DNA of 64,000 nt from Cordia subcordata. Lineage: Eukaryota; Streptophyta; Magnoliopsida; Boraginales; Cordiaceae. Below are positions 23,383 through 32,656 of this stretch, one piece after another. The translations under genes and the position numbers were made by a program. Numbering within the stretch: the first letter of the stretch is position 1; each line of letters opens with the position of its first letter. The DNA is taken from positions 11,630,001 to 11,694,000 of the forward strand of contig JAPTOF010000003.1 of assembly GCA_028554755.1 (NCBI GenBank), written 5' to 3'. The notes under the pieces were generated by a model. It searched no databases, was not told where the DNA came from, and saw nothing but the letters and a program-made list of their open reading frames with translations.

Positions 23383-24060
23383 TTATTTAGATTCAGCACA
23401 TATTTCACATTTATTCATGCTAGAATAATTGATATTAGAAATAAGACCAATAGATTGCATTTTCTTAATATAAGACAAACTAACATGTCCTAATCTAGCA
23501 TGCCACAAATTATAAGAATCAATCAAGTAAGCAGAAGAACCAACATTTTCATTCATTACTTGGGAGATATTGAGTACAAATAAACCATGATTACAATATC
23601 CCTTGCCCACAAAAATATTATTTTTGGTCAACACGACCTTATCAGATTCAAAAAAAACTTTCACTCCAACCTTTCCTAATAATCCCACAGATACCAAATT
23701 GGTTCGAATATTAGGAACATGCAACACCTCACTCAATGCCAGTGTTTTACCAGATGGGAGTTTGAGAAGAACTTTTCCTTTCCGAAGAATTGGAGTAGTC
23801 CTTGAGTTACCAAGATAAATAGATTCTTCTCCCTCATTTAGTTGGGTGTAAGACACAAAATCATTTTTATTGGCACAAATGTGCCTTTTAGCACCAAAGT
23901 CTACCACCCAATCTCTCACACTGGCCACAACATTTACTTGAGAAATGACCACAGCAATAATATCATCTGCTTCAACCATATTTGCATTTGGTTTAGCAGG
24001 ATTGTCATTTCTCCCCTTTCTTTGTCTGCATTGAGGTGCGTGGTGTCGTGTTTGCCACAG
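23383..24060 (-). pseudogene. Copia B protease and integrase zinc domain
   Basis: The open frame contains WVVDFGAKRHICANK where a copia protease should read DSGA, so the residue after the catalytic Asp is changed. Then come VLHVPNIRTNLVSVG and NLWHARLGHVS...CEICAESK, the H.H..C..C zinc-binding domain of integrase. A stop follows at 23383 just after CAESK, in place of the usual link to the core. Confidence 0.88.
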
Positions 24061-24903
24061 ACATAGCAGTGACCTTTTTTCTTTTGAAGGTTTCATTATT
24101 AGTTTTGGGCTTGTAATCATTTTTCTTTTCGTACCTTTTATTTGGCTTTCCATGTGGCTTGTTGTCTTGCACGAGATTGGCTTTTGTTGCAATCGGCTTC
24201 CCTTTGGCAGTAATGGACTCCTTTCGGTTGGTATCTTCTATGATGATGTGAGTCACCAAGTCAGCAAGGGATAGTTGCTTGTGTTTGTGCTTGAGATTTT
24301 GTTTGTAGTCATTCCAGGATTGAGGTAACTTTTCTATGAGGATACCAGCTACAAATTCTTCTGGCAGAATGATCTTCTCTGATTTGAGATCCTATATCAA
24401 TTTGTGGTATTCATTGATTTGGATCTTGATGTCTTTGTCTTCGGTCATTTGCCATTTGTAGTAGTTACCAATGACAAGCTTTTGTTTTCCAACATCTTCA
24501 GCCGTGTACTTGGTTATTAAAGATTGCCATATTTCCTTTGCTTTCTTATAGGAACAGTAGACACGAACAATTCATTAGAAAGAATGCTAATTATTGTATG
24601 TCTACATACCTTATTTGCATGAACCCAAAGCTCTAATTGTTTAGATGATGACTCATCAGGTTTTGGATCAGTAAGGGCATTAGCTAATCCATGCATGTCG
24701 AGGACAGTGTACACGCGCTCCTACCATCTCTTGAAATTAGCTCTAGCAAATACTTCTATTTTTGAGATATCAGGAAATGGCTTAGCAAAGGTTGTCGCAG
24801 TCATGTTAGGGAAGACAGTGATAGCAGGCTGCACTTGTTCAATTTGTGTTTGTGAAGGAGCAGCAGCGATCAAAGGTATACCATTCGGGCCAGTAGACTC
24901 CAT
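24005..24903 (-). pseudogene. Copia B gag
   Basis: The ATG at 24903 starts MESTGPNGIPLIA only 26 nt from the 5' LTR. A stop follows FKRW near 24721, and the next segment carries on with VYTVLDMHGLANALTD, then the UBN2-type gag core with LPEEFVAGILIEKLPQSW and LVTHIIIEDTNR, and a lysine/asparagine-rich tail. The zinc knuckle that should follow sits across a frameshift near 24000-24060. It would build the virus-like particle. Confidence 0.85.
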
Positions 24904-24913
24904 TATGTAGTAG

Positions 24914-24927
24914 GAAATATCCTTAAG
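24914..24927 (-). promoter_or_regulatory. Leader segment complementary to the LTR, in the primer-site position
   Basis: On the sense (minus) strand, cttaaggatatttc begins two or three bases after the 5' LTR ends (24930), exactly where a primer binding site should be. It does not match initiator-Met tRNA or any tRNA end I know. It is exactly complementary to a segment of the element's own LTR (19793-19806 in the 3' LTR; one mismatch at 25035-25048 in the 5' LTR). Confidence 0.65.
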
Positions 24928-24929
24928 AT

Positions 24930-25533
24930 TGTTGTAAAAATGTAGTCTAAAGGAAATAAACACAACTGTAGAACAAGTGCAAAAGTAATGTAGCAAAATC
25001 AAATAGTAGCTTGAGGCGTTTTATGAACACTGTCCTTAAAGATATTTCACCCAACTGTTAGCGTATCCCGCAGGATTCAACAAGCTCTTCTAGTTTTGAA
25101 CTAGGTTCAGGAGCAGCAAAAGAAACTTAATATGAAATACTCAGCAGTCTTTTGAACAGAGTAGAGGAGAAGGATTTTTGTACCAGTGCATTTAGTTTGG
25201 AGAATGAAGGGCTATTTATAGGCTTCAGGCTCAACAGAGTAGCTCGAAAATGATGCAGCTGAAAGTGAGAAATATCTAGTCTTCAACAGCAAAAGAGAAA
25301 CTGCAGGTAGACCTTAAGTGGCTTAGACTGGGCCTCACGTATATCTTGCGCGAGGGGGGGGCAAATCCATTTGAACTATCGGCCCAAATCTCATGCGCGC
25401 GAGCCCAATCCCTTATCCTTTCTTTTACAAGCCCACTAGAGTGAAATCTAATATAAAATGAGAAAAGATTTATCACTTTTTCAATGTGGGAAGTATTCTA
25501 TTCCTTTTGAGGTACAAACAAAAACACCCAACA
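24930..25533 (-). repeat. 5' LTR of copia B with an internal deletion
   Basis: The LTR is 604 bp. It is collinear with 19687-20409 except for the loss of about 120 bp near 25307. The TATA-like tataaata (25213-25220) is kept. Confidence 0.9.
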
Positions 25534-25538
25534 GTTAT

Positions 25539-25665
25539 AAGTCGCACACATCTCTACAATGAATCAGTTAGCAGTTGCTCTGACGAAGTCTTTGGACAAA
25601 TCTAGATTCCAAATGTTACAATCCAAGATTGGTGTCACAGATGATTCCACCTTCTTTTAGGGGCA
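25539..25665 (+). pseudogene. Copia A RNase H end and 3' leader
   Basis: After copia B the copia A RNase H resumes with a degraded version of the ...ALTKSL....F..L.SK.GV block that ends most copia polyproteins. Purine-rich aggggca lies right before the 3' LTR. Confidence 0.75.
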
Positions 25666-25896
25666 TAATAAGGAGATATCTGATAAGGATCCTGTTAGCA
25701 TATATTAGCATATCTTCAAACATCTTGCAGAATATTCACTTGTATCTTCATATTTTCTATATCACGGTAACTTGATCTAATTAGATGCTTTCCTTAGTTA
25801 GGATACTAGTCTTAGAAAGCAAGACAACATTGTCCATATAAGAAACTCTATGTACAAATTGTAAAGAACATACATACGGAAGATCAAACCTTTTCG
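25666..25896 (+). repeat. 3' LTR of copia A
   Basis: It pairs with 12767-12989 and is followed by the target duplication aagag at 25897-25901. The last two bases have drifted from ca to cg. On the opposite strand it points towards the 3' end of the WEB-family gene. Confidence 0.85.
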
Positions 25897-26070
25897 AAGA
25901 GTAACAATCATCACAAAATACTGTTGTAACAAACAACTGACAACCTGAAGCCTGAATAATTAAAACGCACCTAGCAAACAAGCAATTAGCAAAACACGAA
26001 GTAGGAAGTTGTAGGGCATGCGGACAGACTCCAACGCAGCTAAGAACAACTCGATTCATAAACCCCTAGG

Positions 26071-27543
26071 TTACATGTTTAAGACCTGTGCCTTTTTCTT
26101 ATGTTTGGGGAGAACTACATGAATGAAGCCGAACTTCTTTTTCTGTGAGAAGTAATGCCTATCTGTGCTACCATCTTTGGTGGAGTTTGTGTGCTGTAAT
26201 ATGAGTCCACTTTGTTGACGAAGCATTTGGCTCAGAGACACCTGTTGTCTTGCAGCTTGAGCTTCCACATGCTGCTCTACCACCACATCATCATGGAGAA
26301 TTAGTTTTCTGCTTAGTACATCTCCAATTGAAATTGTGGATCGATAAACTGGAACTGATTTATCTTTGACTGCCTTTGGTTCATTTGTGTTCAGTAGGCA
26401 TGAATCCTTTCGATCAACAGAAGGATGGGAATCTCGAAAATTAGGTGTTACAGTTGAGCTATACCCTGAATATCGCATTTTATGGTAGTCCGTGCTGTCT
26501 CCATCCTCGATGAATTCTCGTCTATGGAAACCACCTTCATCGTGGAAGGCTGCTTCCAGAGAGTTTTTCTTGTATGTCTCTTTTGTTGTCTTGTTCATAT
26601 CTTTATTCAAACCAGCTTCTGTATGTCGATTTGGGCGGTTGCTTTGGGGCATGCCATTGGCATCCACAAGTTTTGTCTTGCACATTTCATCAGCTTGTTT
26701 GGCTTTATAACTGAGGACATTGTACTCTTCAAACGGAAGAGTTATTTCCTCAGGCTTACGCATGTGAGCTTCTGACGATAGAGTCTGATCATCACTCAAC
26801 AGAGACTTTCCTTCTACAAAAGCAATAGCTTCAACTGCTTTAGCTGCTTCTTCGATCTTTCTGGCTGCATTCAACCTCATTTCTGCCATTTTTATACTTG
26901 CTTTTGTCCGCTCAATCTCGGACATCGCCTTCGTCACCTCATATCTTGAAGCTTCCACCATTTTCTTGTACTGCTCCGCCTCAAATTTGAATTGTAATTG
27001 CTCAGCTGATATGCTATTAGGGCCACTTTCAGTTTCTAATTCCTTGCGCTCTCTTTCTAGGTTTGCTCTTGATGTTTTATGATCCTCCTCATGAGTACAA
27101 AATACCACTGAAGAATTTGGATCTATTTTTGCCTCACTGCTTCTTTCAAGTAAACCTCTCTCGTTCCTCATCTTCTTATTGAGAGACTCAACAGAAGCTC
27201 TGATCACCGCAAGATCTATTGTCGTCCGGTTGAGGTTCACTCTTGCTTGGTCCAGTTCCATCAGATTCAAAAGAGGTGGAGGAGCAGGGGAGAAGCTCAG
27301 CATCGCAGCTGATTTTTCAGGTGTGGGAGCAGAAAAATGGCTCTCTGGTTTTACGTTAGGAGGACTAGACATGAAGGCATTAGAGCCTTCTCGCAGCAAG
27401 TGGACTTTGAAACCTTCTACTAACTTTTTTGCTTCTTCCAATTCCCTCAAGACATTAAGTGTTTCACGCTCTCTGGTGATCAGGAGCCTCTCCAATTGTG
27501 CTGTGTGCTCCTCCATCTTATCGATGTCAAAGCCCCCTGTATC
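26071..27543 (-). CDS. WEB-family coiled-coil protein, exon 2 (main exon)
   Basis: This exon encodes 490 residues of a protein of about 552. It opens with FDIDKMEEHTAQLERLL and runs into long heptad-like stretches (about residues 72-115 and 165-310 of the full protein) rich in E, K, A and R, the coiled coils characteristic of WEB (weak chloroplast movement under blue light) proteins. Later come IPVYRSTISIGDVLSRKLIL-like and LSQMLRQQ blocks and a basic tail KKKFGFIHVVLPKHKKK, which are also family features. I place it near PMI2/PMI15, which are of similar size and act in the cytosol on actin-dependent chloroplast photorelocation; that subgroup is inferred. The acceptor is cagcag before gat, so the exon starts at 27543 or 27546. 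The frame is intact and ends taa at 26071. Confidence 0.87.
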   Translation of the reverse strand, partial: DTGGFDIDKMEEHTAQLERLLITRERETLNVLRELEEAKKLVEGFKVHLLREGSNAFMSSPPNVKPESHFSAPTPEKSAAMLSFSPAPPPLLNLMELDQARVNLNRTTIDLAVIRASVESLNKKMRNERGLLERSSEAKIDPNSSVVFCTHEEDHKTSRANLERERKELETESGPNSISAEQLQFKFEAEQYKKMVEASRYEVTKAMSEIERTKASIKMAEMRLNAARKIEEAAKAVEAIAFVEGKSLLSDDQTLSSEAHMRKPEEITLPFEEYNVLSYKAKQADEMCKTKLVDANGMPQSNRPNRHTEAGLNKDMNKTTKETYKKNSLEAAFHDEGGFHRREFIEDGDSTDYHKMRYSGYSSTVTPNFRDSHPSVDRKDSCLLNTNEPKAVKDKSVPVYRSTISIGDVLSRKLILHDDVVVEQHVEAQAARQQVSLSQMLRQQSGLILQHTNSTKDGSTDRHYFSQKKKFGFIHVVLPKHKKKAQVLNM

Positions 27544-28907
27544 CTGCTGTGAACAACCAGAGATTTGTTTAAGCGTAATGCGACTCCAGAAAAGATGGGG
27601 AATCTAATTTGAGAAATTAGTCTTTAGCAGCCAGGTGTTACTTTTGAATCACCTATGTTTTTTCTCACGTTCACGTTAGTCCTCTTATCATGTATCATTA
27701 GAATTTAAGCGAAAAGATCATTTGACAATCATAAAATTAGTACATGATTTTTGTTTTTCCTTTTTGTCATATTAGGCCCCTATATTTTCTAATTGTACTG
27801 ACGTTAGACCTTCAACATCATTTTTTCGCTTAACTTCTAACGACCCGGATGAAAGGACAAACATTCATACCAGAAGAAAATAAAAGAAATTAAAAAATGT
27901 CACTTGAAAAGATAGTGAAAGGGCAAAATTGTCAAATTTGGTAAAGACGTGGAATTTTCAAAGTAATTAATCCTCATTAATTCAAATCTTTTTACAATGT
28001 TATAATATTACGGAATAATAATATATACTTATTTTATCCCCACAATCTCTAGTATATATCATTTCTTTATAGCAACGTTATTGTATCAACCCCATTGGTA
28101 ATAAAGGGGTGTGTATTAATCATGCCGGTCGTGGGAATTTTCTTTTTTTTTTTTCTTTTCCTGGTCGCGGGAATATGGTCACGCCTTTCCTTTAAGTATG
28201 GGAGACAGAAAAAGGCAAAGACTTTGACTTTTATACAACGAGAGACGATGCATAGGATTCTTGTGGGAACTGCAATGACGACGTTTGGCGATATTAGAAG
28301 AGGGGAGGAACGGGAAGGAGAAGAAAGAGAGAGAAAACAATGAGGCAAAAACAGAAAAGAAGAGTTTTCTTTTACAGGTACGAAGGATAGAAATTTTAGT
28401 CTCTATAACATGATATGTCTAAAAATACTTTTTTATTCTACAAATCAACAATGAGAATATCACATTTTTTATTTATTTTTTTAGAAAATTTGAAAAAAAT
28501 TCATGTATTCAATGCCAATTAGATCAGTTAAAATATTCTTCTCCAGTAACTAGTAATGAACTATAGAGTAATTCTATTAGTTAAAGTGATAAAATTAATC
28601 AAAATGATATTTAGCGTTACTCAACCTATATCCTGCTTGTCGTATGGAACCTACGCAAATGATAGTGACAATCTTTCGCATAACTTATTATCATCACTCT
28701 TTGGTCCATGATCACATGAATTTTTAATACCCCTGTTAATAGTATACTTTCGCTAGCTCTTCTTCTCCAACAAACTAAGTAGAAATGTAACTTCACTCTT
28801 TAAAGAAATGGCTGTGACTTTAAATTCTTAACTAACGTCCAAGGTGTCTCACTACTTGGGGGTATTTTGTAGTACTTATTTGGATACTTATAATGGTGTA
28901 GTTTAAA

Positions 28908-29355
28908 AGGAGAATTTTACAAATAGTCCATTGTTTGCAAAATATATTAGTTAATTTCTATTGTTTTAAAAGTGATCTGTTTGGTCCTTAATATTTGCAA
29001 AGAAAATCAATTTGATCTTTATTGTTTCAAAAGTAATCTATTTAGTCTTTTTTTTTCTTTTGTAGTACTTAATATTTACAAAAAAATCAATTTTCATTCC
29101 CATTATTTTCATATGTGACCACCACATAATCATTTTAGGCTAAAATTAGGTCACATTACTATTTTTAAGGCTACAATGGGAATCAATTAGTTCACTTTTT
29201 ACAAATATTGAGTACCAAACTGGTCCCTTTTAAAATAATTAGGACCAAAGTTAACACTTTTTAAATATATTAAGGACTAAATAAATCATTTTGAAACAAT
29301 AAGGACTAAACTAATACTTTCTATAAATAATAGGGACTATTTGTGAAATTTGCTC
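28908..29355. mobile_element. Mutator-type MITE in the WEB gene intron
   Basis: The ends are long imperfect inverted repeats: ttacaaatagtcc near 28916 matches the complement of ggactatttgtgaaa near 29333, and the similarity runs inward for about 90 bases. A perfect 9-bp direct repeat, tagtttaaa, flanks it (28899-28907, 29356-29364), the duplication length made by Mutator-like transposases. The 448 bp element has no coding sequence. Confidence 0.85.
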
Positions 29356-29357
29356 TA

Positions 29358-29441
29358 GTTTAAACAAGTAAATTTTGATGTGCATCCTACATCTTGAAAC
29401 AAGAAAGACACTGTACATCCGGTTATTTACTTGTTTAAAAC
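29358..29441. repeat. Short hairpin next to the MITE
   Basis: gtttaaacaagtaaa at 29358-29372 is complementary to tttacttgtttaaaac at 29426-29441 (one extra a), with 53 bases between. The left arm overlaps the right copy of the MITE target duplication. Confidence 0.8.
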
Positions 29442-30274
29442 TAATAAGGGATGAATGAGAAAATTGAATTTAGAGTTAGAAAGTTTAGTGGAATAGTAAC
29501 TTGGCAAGAACCAAGTTCCTGCATAAAAAACTAGTCACTTAAGTACTGCCGAATGCCCTCTTGATCATAAACATATATAACAGCAAAAGTATTCAATATT
29601 TTTAACATACTTATCTTTCTTTTTATATTCACGATCCAAAGTTGAAAATTTACTGCATCACAATAATGGTCATCAGAATGCAAGAATCAACATGCACTAT
29701 ACTCATTAATGAAATATGGTACATTAGTTTATGGACCCGTACGATGTACATGATGCAATATAAATTTTGCTTATTGGAATTTTACATATAACAATATTAG
29801 AAAAAGTACTCTACAATGTTCATTTTCTTATTTTTAAATGGCATTTATCATATATATTATCAAATTATATAAATAAATTATTTCTTAATCAATAAGTAAT
29901 TATAAATACGTAAATGTTTGAAAAATAAATAAGTAATTACCGCATTTTTTTTAATCGTATAACGCACCGAGTATGCCAAAATGATAAAAAGGTAAACAGA
30001 GCATGATACGTGAATTAAACAACAATATAATTGTGGTTGTAAAATATGACATAACAATATACTGGATAACATATATAGATGCATATGCCATAGCATATGA
30101 CATTGTTATCTGCTCTTAAGCTTTATTGATATGGCACAAACAACAAGAATTTTGTTGAAAACCCACAAACTCTTCCCAAAAACAAAGCAAAAAACCATAA
30201 GAACAGAAGCATAGAGTACTTCTTTCAGATAGCAACAATTAAACTGACCAAAAAAATTCACAAGTAAAACTCAC

Positions 30275-30460
30275 ATGATTAGCAGCATCCAAAGGAAGCA
30301 TCTGATGGGGGATCCAAGGGCCGCTGCCACCAAAGAGATTGACGGCTTCCTTGACCGATTCAAAAGGTGGTGAAGTATCAATTTCTACCCGTGGGTTGAT
30401 GATGTTTTTAGTTACTGCCATGGCCATAGCCATGTCTGTTCCAACTGTTTGTTCAAGCAT
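30275..30460 (-). CDS. WEB-family coiled-coil protein, exon 1
   Basis: The first 62 residues start at the ATG at 30460. In-frame ATGs a few codons later (MAMAMAVTK) could also serve; the first is chosen because it lies suitably downstream of a TATA box. The exon carries PFESVKEAVNLFGG, the N-terminal block conserved across WEB-family proteins, preceded by a VEIDTS stretch and followed by GSGPWIPHQ. It ends in phase 0 at cat|gtgagt, and joining to exon 2 keeps the frame. This block precedes the coiled coils in all family members I know. The open frame continuing to 30239 is intron read-through. Confidence 0.85.
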
Positions 30461-30532
30461 CAGGTTTCAGAGACACTAGTCTCTGACTGGGGGAAATTTA
30501 TGTTCAGCTGAGGCCGCCTTAACTAATCCGGT

Positions 30533-30540
30533 ATATATAG
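30533..30540 (-). promoter_or_regulatory. TATA box of the WEB-family gene
   Basis: The minus strand reads ctatatatacc here, 73-80 bp upstream of the first ATG. That leaves a 5' leader of roughly 40-50 nt if transcription starts about 30 bp downstream. Confidence 0.6.
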
Positions 30541-30962
30541 TGAGAACACAACGTTTGAGAAGTGAATTGGCTTGGAATTTGAGATTATGATAAAGAATGT
30601 GACGGTAATCATGATGTCGGGAGTGAGTTAACGGGGACCAGCTGATGAAAATTTGCAATTCTCACGCCGGGTAAATTAGTCCGAACCCTTCTATTATTAA
30701 TATACATGCATATTGTTTTTCTAATATTAAAAGAGGTACGAGACTTCTCTAAAATATTAAAATGTACAGCATACATATTCTCAAAAATAAGTACGAGACC
30801 TCTTTATGATTTTTAAAATATACAACATATATATCCTTCTAAAAAAGATGTCTGTACTTATTTTAAAAACACAAAAAATTAAAAATATTTATAATAAATA
30901 AAAAGAAAATTTGATAAAATTTACCCTCTTAGGCTTTCACCTAAAAACATGGTGCAGTGAAG

Positions 30963-31230
30963 TTACATCCCTTTTTGGGTGGGTGATATTTGAGAGATCA
31001 ACGTGCGTGTGATTGAGTGCCAGCCTTCCAGGAAGGCTACTAGTAGTACGAAGATGAGCGGTAGCAGACGTGAGACTAAAGCAATAAAGTCAGGGTAAAG
31101 ATTCTCAAATAGTCCAGTACATTGCCACAGTAAAAAAGCAACAACGATAGTTGAAAAGAACGAAGTGAACTCTGGTGCTGTTGGGATAAAAGTAGGTAAG
31201 CCTATGGGTAATTTGGACATTCGAACTATC
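30963..31230 (-). other. Possible hydrophobic exon, unrecognised
   Basis: An 85-residue open frame (ATG at 31220) is strongly hydrophobic, with two likely membrane segments (STIVVAFLLWQCTGLF and LLPLIFVLLVAFLEGW). A good splice acceptor, ttgttattttag, ends at about 31231 just upstream. I do not recognise the sequence. The donor of the frame at 31391-31690 would join it out of phase, which argues against a simple two-exon gene. Confidence 0.25.
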
Positions 31231-31433
31231 CTAAAATAACAACGGACGTAAATTACTCAGAATCTCTCTTATCTTACATGCATTTAGCAATTAGGTACAT
31301 ACTTTCAGGGCATTTAAACAACGATTTTAATTTGACTAAATTATGCCTGTTAAATGCATATTAAACATATAATAAAACAATACCATGTACTCAGATTAAG
31401 TTCATATAAAATATAATATGTGATTTGTGCATA

Positions 31434-31690
31434 ATTTGCAAAGACAACATTACATGATGCCAAGTGAGCAACTCAAATAGACCCATAGTCAACACCAAAG
31501 GCGACAAGTACATGTAGAGAAACATGTACACCGCACAAGGTATGACTTCAAGTATCCAAATCATTAAAGCCACATTAGAAATAATACAAGCATATGTGGA
31601 CGTAGCAACATAAGCAATCAAAAACAAACCCAGAAAGGGAAAATTGTGTTCACTAATAAATGCAGCAACAGTATGTGATCTTTCTAAAAC
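31434..31690 (-). other. Possible multi-pass membrane exon, unrecognised
   Basis: Open without a stop from about 31690 to a usable donor cat|gtaatg at 31434, this frame encodes two or three hydrophobic segments (FLIAYVATSTYACII, MIWILEVIPCAVYMFLYMYLSPLVL). An acceptor-like cactag lies at its upstream end. No family is recognised. It may be a remnant of a host gene upstream of the WEB gene on the same strand, or a chance AT-rich frame. Confidence 0.25.
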
Positions 31691-31888
31691 ACGCTAGTGT
31701 CTTTTAAGAAAAATACATCACTTTTAAGAAATGTTATAATTGTTTGGCATTATGGTCTAATAGGTACGGTCAATGGTGCCATATGTTATAAAGGTTTAAA
31801 ACCAAGCGAACAATGTAGTTCTTAATTTAATTTAATTGATTCTGAATTTAACGAGAAAATAGTCACCAAACTCTAAAATGAATTGATT

Positions 31889-32656
31889 TAGGGCTTATTC
31901 GATAAATTTAGCTGTTAGAGTAGATGATAGTTGTTTGAGTAACTGAAAGCTGATAGAATAGCTGATAGCTGTTGTATTTTAGTTGTTAGCGGATAGTTGT
32001 TTAACTAGATGATTGAAAAAAAATTTGTTCAGTAAAATTAGCTGTCACATTAGCTGATGAATGTTAAATGGCGGAAAATAATATTATTATCATGTTTTTA
32101 TTATTATTGTTATTATAATAATTGTAATTACTATTACTATTATAGAAATAAGATAATATATTTCATAATTAGATATTTATTTTGATAATCATATTTTAAT
32201 ATTAAAGTATAACTAATTTTTTGATAAAACGTTTATATCAATATTACAAAAATTAATTTTAATAGATTCAAAATTATTTTGTAAAAAAAAAGGTACAAAT
32301 AAAACTTATACTTTTAGTAATGTTGATTATTATATAGAAATTATAATTCATTTTTATATTATTTCTTATTTATTTTTGTGAAAGAAAGGATAAAAATATA
32401 TAGAGAGATTGGAGAAAGAATAAAAAATCAAAAAGTGCAAAAAGGGTAGAATTGCCAAAAAAAATATAAAAAGGTAAAAGCTACCTGAAACGATAAAATT
32501 TTTAACTTTTGAAAAATATTAGTTGAAACACTAAAAGCTACCTAAAAAGTTGCTTGAAACGCTAGTTTACCGAACAACAATAATTTAGCAAAATAGTGTT
32601 TTGACAAGTCAAAATGCTAAACGCTACTTGAAAAGCTATTACCAAACACCCACTTA
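31889..32656. mobile_element. Candidate hAT-like non-autonomous element
   Basis: The left end tagggcttattcgataa and the complement of the right end, taagtgggtgtttggtaa, are imperfect inverted repeats of the kind seen at hAT-type MITEs. The agctg/agctac-type words inside are also arranged in both directions. I could not find an 8-bp duplication. No coding sequence is present. Confidence 0.4.

Larger units (their letters stand above)
19687..25533 (-). mobile_element. Copia B: nearly complete copia element nested in copia A
   Basis: LTRs at 19687-20409 and 24930-25533 begin TGTTGTAAAAAT and end CACCCAACA on the plus strand, and a perfect 5-bp duplication gttat flanks the element (19682-19686, 25534-25538). 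On the minus strand it encodes gag, protease, integrase, RT and RNase H in the copia order. Only a few stops and shifts are visible: after FKRW near 24721, around the zinc knuckle, and around 22390 and 21566. It is the youngest and best preserved element here. By eye the LTRs differ at roughly 13-15 of the first 200 bases, so it is not recent. The leader is only 26 nt and lacks a tRNA primer site. Confidence 0.92.
12767..25896 (+). mobile_element. Copia A: old Ty1/copia element with three guests
   Basis: Two short LTRs (12767-12989 and 25666-25896) share most of their bases, including aggagatatctgataagga and gcaagacaacattgtc. The whole is flanked by aagag at 12762-12766 and 25897-25901. Between them lie, in order, a degenerate primer site, gag, protease, integrase, RT and RNase H on the plus strand. 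Integrase is interrupted at 14684 by a solo LTR and then a DNA element, and RNase H is interrupted at 19687 by copia B. Taking the guests out leaves about 5 kb, normal for a copia element with small LTRs. Many stops, frameshifts and the altered LTR end (cg instead of ca) show it is old and dead. Confidence 0.9.
27544..30274 (-). other. Intron of the WEB-family gene
   Basis: The donor is cat|gtgagt (intron starts at 30274) and the acceptor ttgttcacagcag. The 2731 bp intron is AT-rich. It holds a Mutator-type MITE at 28908-29355 and a small hairpin next to it. Otherwise I see nothing in it. The open frames at 28067-28348 are poly-T artefacts. Confidence 0.85.

Noticed and set aside
26482..26775. 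Two plus-strand open frames opposite the WEB-family exon
   Set aside because: They are antisense shadows of the same exon without recognisable motifs.
27179..27607. A 142-residue open frame on the plus strand opposite the WEB-family exon
   Set aside because: It is the antisense shadow of the well-supported coding exon. It shows no family features and spans the splice acceptor of the real gene.
28067..28348. Hydrophobic frame with a phenylalanine run in the WEB gene intron
   Set aside because: It arises from a poly-T stretch in the intron and has no supporting features.
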